DNA of 37,359 nucleotides from Gammaproteobacteria bacterium. Lineage in GTDB: Bacteria; Pseudomonadota; Gammaproteobacteria; Enterobacterales; Kangiellaceae. The DNA lies in assembly GCA_013373545.1 (NCBI GenBank), contig JABXHQ010000161.1, forward strand, positions 1 to 37,359. The letters run 5' to 3'. Under the pieces are notes generated by a model. It worked only from the letters and a program-made list of their open reading frames with translations, was not told the origin of the DNA and did no database searches. Shown here in pieces: positions 1-7,613 of this stretch. Positions within the stretch are counted from its first letter, which is position 1. Each line of letters begins with the position of its first letter. A program made the translations under genes and the position numbers.

Positions 1-74
1 CCTCTTGTTCAATACGCATATTAACGACTGACCTGTTTATCTGCATTCATTCAAGTGAATTATCTTTAGATTTG

Positions 75-2798
75 CTAAGCACGATTTAACATGTTTCGAA
101 TAACAAAATGCAAGATGCCACCGTGAGCGAAATATTGAAACTCATTTTTTGTATCAATTCGCACTTTCACGCTAAATGTTTGCTGGCTACCATCGTCTTT
201 AGTCGCCGTTACCTCGGCGCTTTTACTATTCTCATCGATGGTACTGATCGCAAACGTTTCTTGACCGTCAAGTGCAAGACTTTCAGCCGAATCACCGGCT
301 TTAAACTGTAGCGGTAAAATACCCATTCCAATAAGATTCGAGCGATGAATTCGTTCAAAGCTTTGCGCAATGACGGCTTTAACCCCAAGTAAGCTAGGAC
401 CTTTTGCGGCCCAATCACGACTGGAGCCGGTGCCGTACTCTTTACCTGCGATCACAATGGTTGGAACTTGCTTTTGTTGATAGCGCATTGCGGCGTCGTA
501 AATAGACATCGCTTCTTGGCTCGGGAAGTGAGTTGTATGACTGCCTTCCGTGCCCGGTGCCAATAAGTTTTTAAGTCGCACATTGGCGAAGGTTCCGCGC
601 ATCATCACTTCATGATTTCCACGCCGTGAACCATATGAATTAAAGTCTTTGGGTGCAATATCGAGTGATTGTAAGTATTCGCCCGCAGGACTGTCTTTAG
701 CAATCGCGCCAGCGGGTGAAATATGATCGGTGGTAATGCTGTCGCCAACTTTCACCAAGCACCGGGCATTGCTAATCGGTTTTATGTCGGGCGTGCTAGC
801 CGTCATCTCAGTAAAAAAGGGCGGATGTTGAATGTAACTGGAGTCCGGCCAATCGTAAATAGCGTCGTCGGATACTTGCAGTTGTTCCCAGACTTCATTG
901 GCCGTGAAAATTTCCGAGTATTTAGCTTTAAACAATTTATCGGTGACATGTTGTTGCACCAAAGCTTTTACTTCGTCGTCACTTGGCCATAAGTCTTTTA
1001 AGTAAACTGGTTGGCCGTCTTGATCGTGACCAAGGGGATCGTTAATTAAATCCACTTCCATATTGCCTGCTAGCGCATAGGCGACCACCAAAGGGGGGGA
1101 GGCGAGATAATTAGCGGCGATATCGGAATGAATTCGTCCTTCGAAGTTGCGGTTGCCTGACAATACCGAACAAACCGATAGCTTATTCGATCGAATTGAC
1201 TGCTCAATTGCTGCGGGTAGAGGACCTGAGTTGCCAATACAGGTGGTGCAGCCGTAACCCACCAAATTAAAACCTAACGCCTCTAAGTCGTCGAGTAACT
1301 CGGCATTCTTTAAATACTCGGTAACCACTTGCGATCCTGGAGCCAGAGAGGTTTTAACCCATGGTTTTCGAGTCAGTCCTTTGGCCACAGCATTGCGAGC
1401 GAGTAATCCCGCGGCCACTAATACACTCGGGTTACTCGTATTGGTGCAGCTAGTAATCGCAGCAATGACGACTGCACCCGATTGCAACTTAAAGGTCTCA
1501 CCATCGAGAGATACTTCATCATTGGTTGTTGGCGAGCTTTGCGCTGCACCTGCTTGACCACCTTCTGCAGCAAAGTCACTTTCGGTTTGATCGACCACGC
1601 TGATCTTTTCCGTTAACCAATTTTTAAACGCCGCTGCCGCATCAGTTAATTCAATTCGATCTTGAGGGCGCTTGGGGCCGGCAATTGAGGGTTTAATTTG
1701 ATCGAGATTAAAATCAATATTTTCATGGTACTCCGCTGCCGGGGTAGTATCGTCATGCCACAGACCAAGTTGTTTAGCGTAGGCTTCAACGAGTTCAATT
1801 TGATCCGCATCACGCCCGGTTAAATGCAAGTATTTTCTGGTTTCTTGGTCCATTGGAAAGATGCCACACGTTGCGCCATATTCAGGCGCCATATTAGCGA
1901 TGGTCGCGCGATCGGCGGTCGATAAGTGCTCTAAGCCGGGACCGTAAAACTCGACAAATTTTCCCACCACACCATGCTCTCGTAAGCGCTGAGTAATGGT
2001 TAATACCATATCCGTTGCGGTCACTCCCGGTTGTAAACGGCCACTGAGCTTAAATCCAACCACTTTCGGTATTAACATAGTTACAGGTTGTCCCAGCATG
2101 GCTGCTTCGGCTTCAATGCCGCCAACACCCCAACCTAAAATACCCAAACCGTTGATCATGGTAGTGTGCGAATCGGTGCCGACTAACGTGTCGGGATAGG
2201 CCCAAGTTGTACCATCCTCTTGTTTGGTAAACACACAGCGTGCGAGGTATTCAAGATTGACTTGATGTACAATGCCGCGACCGGGAGGCACCACTTTGAA
2301 ATTATCAAAAGCGCTTTGCCCCCATTTCAAAAACTGGTAGCGTTCTTGGTTGCGTTCAACTTCAATAGCCGTATTTTTTTGATAAGCATCAGCGCTTGCA
2401 TAGTGGTCCACCATAACTGAATGATCGATCACTAATTCGACGGGATTGAATGGATTTATTTTATCGGGATCACCACCAAGGCGTGCCAATGCGTCGCGCA
2501 TGGCCGCTAAATCGACAATCGCCGGTACTCCAGTAAAATCTTGTAGAATTACGCGTGCAGGCACGAAAGAAATTTCTTGTTCGGAATCACTATCGGTAGA
2601 CCATTGTGCTATTTGTTCAATGTCTTGGTCTTGCACAAAGTCTTCTTGACTGTGACGAAGACAATTTTCAAGCAGTATTTTAGCTGAGTAGGGTACGCGA
2701 TTTAGATCGAACTTTTTGGCTAATTTAGCAAAACTTATCATCTTGATAGGCTTGCCGGACTGCTGCAATGTTGCTTCATCGTAATATGCGTTTGACAT
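75..2798 (-). CDS. acnA: Aconitate hydratase A (AcnA/IRP type)
   Basis: Cytoplasmic TCA-cycle enzyme that isomerises citrate to isocitrate through a [4Fe-4S] cluster. The protein has about 907 residues, the normal size for AcnA. The three cluster cysteines are visible: C451 in ITSCTNTSNP, then C517 and C520 in GYGCTTCIGNSGP. The spacing (66 and 3) matches E. coli AcnA. The swivel domain carries SYGSRRGNHEVMMRGTF and GKEYGTGSSRDWAAKGP. I place the start at the ATG ending at 2798 because GGGAGA lies about 5 nt upstream; an in-frame ATG four codons earlier (2810) overlaps that site. The gene is divergent from fumC across a gap of about 470 bp. In E. coli both acnA and fumC belong to the oxidative-stress response, so shared control is plausible but not shown here. 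No clear terminator is visible in the 74 bases after the stop. Confidence 0.97.
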   Translation of the reverse strand: MSNAYYDEATLQQSGKPIKMISFAKLAKKFDLNRVPYSAKILLENCLRHSQEDFVQDQDIEQIAQWSTDSDSEQEISFVPARVILQDFTGVPAIVDLAAMRDALARLGGDPDKINPFNPVELVIDHSVMVDHYASADAYQKNTAIEVERNQERYQFLKWGQSAFDNFKVVPPGRGIVHQVNLEYLARCVFTKQEDGTTWAYPDTLVGTDSHTTMINGLGILGWGVGGIEAEAAMLGQPVTMLIPKVVGFKLSGRLQPGVTATDMVLTITQRLREHGVVGKFVEFYGPGLEHLSTADRATIANMAPEYGATCGIFPMDQETRKYLHLTGRDADQIELVEAYAKQLGLWHDDTTPAAEYHENIDFNLDQIKPSIAGPKRPQDRIELTDAAAAFKNWLTEKISVVDQTESDFAAEGGQAGAAQSSPTTNDEVSLDGETFKLQSGAVVIAAITSCTNTSNPSVLVAAGLLARNAVAKGLTRKPWVKTSLAPGSQVVTEYLKNAELLDDLEALGFNLVGYGCTTCIGNSGPLPAAIEQSIRSNKLSVCSVLSGNRNFEGRIHSDIAANYLASPPLVVAYALAGNMEVDLINDPLGHDQDGQPVYLKDLWPSDDEVKALVQQHVTDKLFKAKYSEIFTANEVWEQLQVSDDAIYDWPDSSYIQHPPFFTEMTASTPDIKPISNARCLVKVGDSITTDHISPAGAIAKDSPAGEYLQSLDIAPKDFNSYGSRRGNHEVMMRGTFANVRLKNLLAPGTEGSHTTHFPSQEAMSIYDAAMRYQQKQVPTIVIAGKEYGTGSSRDWAAKGPSLLGVKAVIAQSFERIHRSNLIGMGILPLQFKAGDSAESLALDGQETFAISTIDENSKSAEVTATKDDGSQQTFSVKVRIDTKNEFQYFAHGGILHFVIRNMLNRA

Positions 2799-3271
2799 CT
2801 TGTCTCCCATCCAGTGTGCTACTGGTCTGTTATAGTCGGTTGCTTGAGCGAAAGGATAGTATTTGTTGGGTGCCGATTGTTATCATCTCGGCCTAATTGT
2901 GCAATCCCATTCGCAAAAGTACGGTTGTGACAAATACGGTTCTATTAAATACTGCTCTTTCAAATTTCTTTTTTTTAATGCCGTCCTATCAATTAATGTT
3001 TTTTTATCTATATTTCGGTTTAAGAAACGCTACTTGTTTCCATTTCAATAATTAATTGGCAGCGACTCGATTTTGTTTAGTTAAGCTCTATTCTGTTTGG
3101 TTAAGCACTATTCTGTTTGGTTAAAAGAGTGTCTTAACAATTTTTAACGCTCGCGCTACTCATTTTACTGCTTGCGCCGCGGCGGCTACTGAATATCTGC
3201 TTGACCTGACGCTGCAGATCTACCAATGTAGAGCTAATTATCTGCAAGCTCAACCTTGACAGGAGTAAAAG
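2799..3271. promoter_or_regulatory. Divergent acnA/fumC intergenic region
   Basis: A gene-free stretch of about 470 bp that must hold both promoters. It is strongly AT-rich between about 2930 and 3060. It contains a 20-nt direct repeat at 3071-3125, a CGCCGCGGCG palindrome at 3175-3184, and a short inverted repeat CCAGT/ACTGG at 2811-2825 just upstream of the acnA ribosome binding site. The fumC ribosome binding site AGGAG is at 3261-3265. No convincing small gene was found in either direction. Confidence 0.6.
3071..3125. repeat. 20-nt direct repeat, about 2.7 copies
   Basis: Three head-to-tail units with a period of exactly 20 nt start at 3071, 3091 and 3111. The common core is TTCTGTTTGGTTAAG; the first unit differs at two core positions and the third degenerates after GGTTAA. 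A period near two helical turns places each unit on the same DNA face, as expected for a cooperatively bound regulator. This is a suggestion from spacing only. Confidence 0.7.
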
Positions 3272-4675
3272 ATGACCCAATTCCGTTTAGAAAAGGATAG
3301 TCTAGGTGAAGTTAAAGTACCATCTGATGCCTGCTACGGAGCACAAACCCAGCGAGCGATTGAAAATTTCGATTACTCACCTAATCCGCTAGCGAGTAGC
3401 TTTATTGCAACATTATTGCGTATTAAAGCGGCAGCTGCGATGGTTAATGGTGAACTGGGCGAGTTGCCTACATCAATCGCAGAGTCGATCAAAGATGCTG
3501 TTGAGCACTTGTTGACCAGTTCCAATTGGATGCAGCACTTTCCTGTTAACGTTTATCAAACGGGATCGGGAACCAGCACTAATATGAATGCGAATGAAGT
3601 TATTGCGCATTTCGTGAATCATTTTAATCCGAGTCTGAATGTCCATCCTAATGATCACATTAACCGCGGGCAAAGCAGTAATGATGTCATTCCAAGCTGT
3701 ATTCAATTAGCCTTTGCAACACAAATTACCGATCAGTTATTACCCGCTTTAAAACAATTAACCGAGCGCTTGTTACAGCAGCAATCAACAACGGAAACTA
3801 TTTTTAAAACTGGCCGTACTCATTTAATGGATGCGATGCCGTTATCCGTTGGCCAAGAATTAGCAACCTGGCGTCAACAAATCATCGACGCGCAAGAACG
3901 AATTGTCGCTAGTTTGCCGCGGTTATTAAGGTTGCCGCTCGGGGGGACGGCGATAGGTACCGGGATTAATCGTCATGCTCAATATCCGGAGCGCATTTGT
4001 CAGCAGCTAACGCTGGATTTTGCCTTACCCATAACACCTGCTGAAAATTGTGCCGCCAATATGAGCGCACAGGATGCGACTTTGGAAATGCATGGACAGC
4101 TTAAAGTGCTTGCCACGGCGCTGATCAAAATAAGTAATGATTTAAGATGGATGAACTCCGGACCTGAGTCTGGGCTCGGTGAGATTGCTTTAACCCCAGT
4201 TCAACCCGGCTCATCGATAATGCCTGCAAAAGTGAATCCGGTTATTCTCGAAAGTATTGTCATGATGTGCACGCAAGTGCTCGGTAATGACACCACCGTA
4301 ACCTTGGCCAATCAATCAGGAAACTTTCAACTGAATGTTATGCTGCCACTGATAGCACAAGTGAGTTTGACGTCGACTCAATTACTGTGCGACTCAGTAA
4401 ATGCATTAGCTGACAAAGTAATCGGGCAGTTTAGCATCAATCAAGATTTGCTAGCCGAGCGTTTAGCGAAAAACCCAATCTTAGTCACGGCACTTAACCC
4501 GCTAATAGGTTATGAGTTGGCTGCAACGATTGCGAAAACTGCGGTTGCGCAGCAACGGACAATAATAGATGTCGCAGAAGAGATGACCGATCTATCGCGC
4601 GCTCAACTCGAGCAGGTCTTAGCTTTGGAACATTTAGCTTACCCGCATCGCAGCGATCACGAATCGGTTGATTGA
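3272..4675 (+). CDS. fumC: Fumarate hydratase class II (FumC)
   Basis: Iron-independent fumarase interconverting fumarate and malate, a soluble homotetramer. Length 467 aa is typical. Visible motifs are TGSGTSTNMNANEV near residue 95, the substrate-site GRTHLMDAMPL near residue 183, and the superfamily signature GSSIMPAKVNP near residue 313. GRTHL, with histidine, argues for fumarase over aspartase, which usually has GRTQL. The signature loop has PAKVNP where typical FumC has PGKVNP, so it looks slightly aspartase-like. AGGAG lies 6 nt before the ATG. The last 19 nt overlap the 3' end of the convergent MFS gene. A related aspartase-like lyase cannot be fully excluded. Confidence 0.92.
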   Translation: MTQFRLEKDSLGEVKVPSDACYGAQTQRAIENFDYSPNPLASSFIATLLRIKAAAAMVNGELGELPTSIAESIKDAVEHLLTSSNWMQHFPVNVYQTGSGTSTNMNANEVIAHFVNHFNPSLNVHPNDHINRGQSSNDVIPSCIQLAFATQITDQLLPALKQLTERLLQQQSTTETIFKTGRTHLMDAMPLSVGQELATWRQQIIDAQERIVASLPRLLRLPLGGTAIGTGINRHAQYPERICQQLTLDFALPITPAENCAANMSAQDATLEMHGQLKVLATALIKISNDLRWMNSGPESGLGEIALTPVQPGSSIMPAKVNPVILESIVMMCTQVLGNDTTVTLANQSGNFQLNVMLPLIAQVSLTSTQLLCDSVNALADKVIGQFSINQDLLAERLAKNPILVTALNPLIGYELAATIAKTAVAQQRTIIDVAEEMTDLSRAQLEQVLALEHLAYPHRSDHESVD

Positions 4676-6024
4676 ACATTGGTTAACGCTAAGCTCAATA
4701 AACTACCGATAAGTGTTAGTAGCGCCATTACTAATAACACCCAGGGAACGCCAATAACTTCAGCCAACAAACCAAATACGGCGCCAGCCATTAGCAGTAA
4801 ACCAATCGCTGTATTGGCGACCGCGGTAAAGTGCGCGCGATTTTCTTCCGTGGCCATATCAACTAAATGGGTTGATCGACCTAAGCGGACGCCTTGATAA
4901 CTGATCATTAAAATAAATAATGCCGTTGGCAGCGTTAGGCTTGATTGTAATAGGGCTGAATTGCTTAGCCCTAAAGCGGCCGTTATGGCTAACACCAACG
5001 TTGCCAGTAATCCGCTCAATTGCAATACGCGACGACTGGAGCGATCACTCAGGCGCCCCCAAAAGTAACTGCTGAGTAAACTTGCGGCGGCGCTAGCAAA
5101 AATAAATAAGCCGAGTTGATTGAGTCCTGAAATTTCAAAGGACAGAAAACCAATGGTTTGCTGCGATGGCTGCAGTAGCAATAAAAACGGTGGCGCGAGT
5201 GCCGTTGCGATGTACAAGGCGCGCACCGCTAAAAATATTCTAAATTGGCGGTTAGCGAAGGCTTGCGAAATATGTTGAGGTAGGTCAGTGATGGCATTTC
5301 TGCCGCCATCAGTGGCGCCGCGCGCCTCGCTAAGTTGGCTCATTATGATTGCGCCGCAAAGCCACAAGACAGCTGCAAGTCCAACCGCAATTAATAATAA
5401 GTTTTGCGGGTTAAAGGTATTGGGCCACGCCAACAAAAGCGCTAGTAAGATCACTCCGGTTGCGGCAATTGAAGACGCTAAACCGGTCACCGAACCGCGG
5501 GTCGACTTTGCAACCGTTTTACCTAATATATCTTTGTAGCTTACCGAACAAAGACTGCGCGCAAGGGCAAGTAATGCCAATGCCGCTACCACTGCCCAGC
5601 CAGCGTTATTACCACTGAGGAACATAACCGCGAGTAAGATGCCGCAGGCAGCGGTGCCTTGCAATATGGATCCTAACACCCAAACCCACTTACGGATCGG
5701 TCGCGAGCGTACCCACGAGGCGGTGGCTAACTGCGGTAGCAAGGCACCGGACTCTCTGATCGGGACCAGCAGAGCAATAATACCGGGTGCACTACCAAGA
5801 TTAGTTAACAACCAAGTTAAAATTAGTTTTGGATCAATCAGTCCATCCGCCAGCTTGGTCATCGATAATGCTAGCGTGTGTACAAAAAAGTTTCGCGGCT
5901 GCTGTTGGCATTGCGACTCCGGGATATCGTCGCATAGGCGTCCATCATCGTCACTGGCTAATGCAAGATAAACTTTATCCAATGTGGATGCTTGTTCTGA
6001 CGGCGGTGTGGGTGATTGAGTCAT
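4657..6024 (-). CDS. MFS-type membrane transporter
   Basis: Integral inner-membrane protein of about 455 aa with roughly 11-12 hydrophobic spans and a long polar N-terminal tail of about 50 residues. A basic, Asp/Ser-containing cytoplasmic loop WGRLSDRSSRR between spans fits the MFS-style G-R-x-S-D-R motif (motif A type). Family membership is well supported but the substrate is not readable from sequence. The start is the ATG ending at 6024, preceded by AGGAAA about 7 nt upstream; an in-frame TTG two codons earlier is too close to that site. It lies about 100 nt downstream of the esterase on the same strand, so the two may be cotranscribed. Its 3' end overlaps fumC by 19 nt tail to tail. Confidence 0.85.
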   Translation of the reverse strand: MTQSPTPPSEQASTLDKVYLALASDDDGRLCDDIPESQCQQQPRNFFVHTLALSMTKLADGLIDPKLILTWLLTNLGSAPGIIALLVPIRESGALLPQLATASWVRSRPIRKWVWVLGSILQGTAACGILLAVMFLSGNNAGWAVVAALALLALARSLCSVSYKDILGKTVAKSTRGSVTGLASSIAATGVILLALLLAWPNTFNPQNLLLIAVGLAAVLWLCGAIIMSQLSEARGATDGGRNAITDLPQHISQAFANRQFRIFLAVRALYIATALAPPFLLLLQPSQQTIGFLSFEISGLNQLGLFIFASAAASLLSSYFWGRLSDRSSRRVLQLSGLLATLVLAITAALGLSNSALLQSSLTLPTALFILMISYQGVRLGRSTHLVDMATEENRAHFTAVANTAIGLLLMAGAVFGLLAEVIGVPWVLLVMALLTLIGSLLSLALTNVQSTDS

Positions 6025-6122
6025 TGCCAATTTCCTGCGAGCGATCGGTTTATTGTGTTTCGGTTTGCCAACCGTTGGAAAAACTAATCGTTAACCTATC
6101 CAAGGCTTACAGAGCGCCTATA

Positions 6123-6782
6123 TTACGCTAAACAATCGGCAAAGAAATTATCGATATCGCCAATTTGCTGCGGACACACTGAGTGTTCCATCGGATACTG
6201 GCGGTATTTAACGGCATAAGCTTTTTCCTGTAACAATGCCACGGTTTGTTTGCCTAAAGTTTCAGGTACCACAGGATCATAAAGACCATGATGGATTTCG
6301 ATCGGAGTCGCTTGATTCGCAGGGTTAAATTGCACACTATTTTTAGTCGCGAAATAAGTCGACATTGCTAACAATCCCGCGAGTTTTTGTTGATTGGCTA
6401 ATACGGTTTCAAGTGCTACTGCGCCGCCTTGTGAAAACCCGGCAATAATAATGCGCTCAGCTTTGATGCCTTTTTCCACTTGCTCGGCGATTAATGCGTT
6501 GATGTCGGTGGCCGACTGACGCAACTGTTGCTCATCAATCACGCGATCAATTTGCATATCGGTAATATCGTACCAAGCCGGCATAACATAACCATTATTG
6601 ATAGTAACCGGAATGGATGGCGCATGTGGAAACACAAATCGGATTGCCAATTGTTGTGAACGTTTGAGTTCCGGCACAATCGGATAAAAATCATGACCAT
6701 TGGCACCGAGTCCATGGAGCCAGATAACGCAGGCGTCGGGTTGAGTGCTGGTTTGTGTTTCTAGATAAGGCAGCAGTGCCAT
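6123..6782 (-). CDS. Phospholipase/carboxylesterase family alpha/beta hydrolase
   Basis: Serine hydrolase of the Abhydrolase_2 (phospholipase/carboxylesterase) family, 219 aa, probably cytoplasmic because there is no signal peptide. The triad can be placed: S117 in GFSQGGA, D169 in GLYDPVVP and H200 in MEHSV. The oxyanion region VIWLHGLGANGHDF near residue 20 is typical of the family. Members act on short acyl esters in vitro; the natural substrate is unknown here. I chose the ATG ending at 6782 because GAGGGG is about 7 nt upstream; an earlier TTG in frame (6797) includes that site. It is the upstream gene of a likely two-gene unit with the MFS transporter. Confidence 0.92.
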   Translation of the reverse strand: MALLPYLETQTSTQPDACVIWLHGLGANGHDFYPIVPELKRSQQLAIRFVFPHAPSIPVTINNGYVMPAWYDITDMQIDRVIDEQQLRQSATDINALIAEQVEKGIKAERIIIAGFSQGGAVALETVLANQQKLAGLLAMSTYFATKNSVQFNPANQATPIEIHHGLYDPVVPETLGKQTVALLQEKAYAVKYRQYPMEHSVCPQQIGDIDNFFADCLA

Positions 6783-7298
6783 GAATAGTCCCCTCAAGAT
6801 CTCTAATTAAATGTCCGATCATCGATAACCGGACCAGCATAATTTTAGTGCGCAAATGGTAACACTTATTAATTGGTTGATGTTGTCGATTTATTCGCTC
6901 AATAGTCTTTTCTGACGTGTACTTTACCCGGGTAAGAGTTACGGCAACGATTGATAGCGTCCATTCATCCATGAGGTTGCACCTTTTTAACTCAAGGGGG
7001 GCTAGTTTAAACGTGTAATTTGCTTGAACCGGTTAACACTTCGTTAGTAAATATTCACAATGCCTGATTAGTTTAAGGGATTTAAATTGCTTTAATATCA
7101 ATGGGATACAGCTTTTTTTAAGCGCCTCTACGAACGCTTGGTTATAACCGTGTCAATTATCAACATAGGTTTTGGTAGTTTTTAACACGTCTGTTGCACC
7201 GTTATGGATTAGACTATTTCGCAAATCTCGTAAAAAGATTTGTGGTTTCGGTTATTTCACTAAACCGATTAAATTTTCTGACAGCGATAGAGAAACAA
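6783..7298. promoter_or_regulatory. Gene-free region between esterase and small lipoprotein
   Basis: About 515 bp with divergent genes on both sides, so it should contain at least two promoters. Two perfect short palindromes are visible: TTACCCGGGTAA at 6924-6935 and GGTTATAACC at 7140-7149. Neither is tied to a known regulator. Open frames across the region have no ribosome binding site or recognisable product. I could not pick a sigma-70 promoter with confidence. Confidence 0.5.
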
Positions 7299-7613
7299 AT
7301 GCGGATCTCAAACCTTATTCAAGTTATTTCAGTTGCCGGCACATTGCTCGCTGGTAGCACATTATTAGTGGCCTGTGCCAGTAATAATGAAGCTGAAACG
7401 GCTGCCGCTACCCCTGCGCCGGTGGCTACCGTTCCGGTACAAAATTGCAGTGCGCCGCCTCCGGTGCGCGACATTTGGGCGTTAGAGCCGATGCTAACCA
7501 ACTCGGGTGATATCAAGCCGGAAATGACTCGTGAAGAAAAGAAAGCGGTCATTCTCGAGTACATTCGAGCGAAAAACGAAACTTATTCAAAATGTAAGAA
7601 AGGTAAAAACTGA
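7299..7613 (+). CDS. Small lipoprotein, coupled to M6 protease
   Basis: A 104-aa predicted lipoprotein of unknown function. The signal peptide ends in the lipobox LVAC with C26 as the lipidated residue. A short Ala/Pro/Thr linker follows (residues 33-45), then a polar segment with two further cysteines (in QNCSAPPP and YSKCKKGK). An earlier in-frame ATG at 7194 would put 35 residues in front of the signal peptide, so I use the ATG at 7299. The stop TGA overlaps the ATG of the metalloprotease by one base, implying translational coupling. It could be a partner, inhibitor or secretion helper of the protease; nothing in the sequence decides this. Confidence 0.8.
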   Translation: MRISNLIQVISVAGTLLAGSTLLVACASNNEAETAAATPAPVATVPVQNCSAPPPVRDIWALEPMLTNSGDIKPEMTREEKKAVILEYIRAKNETYSKCKKGKN

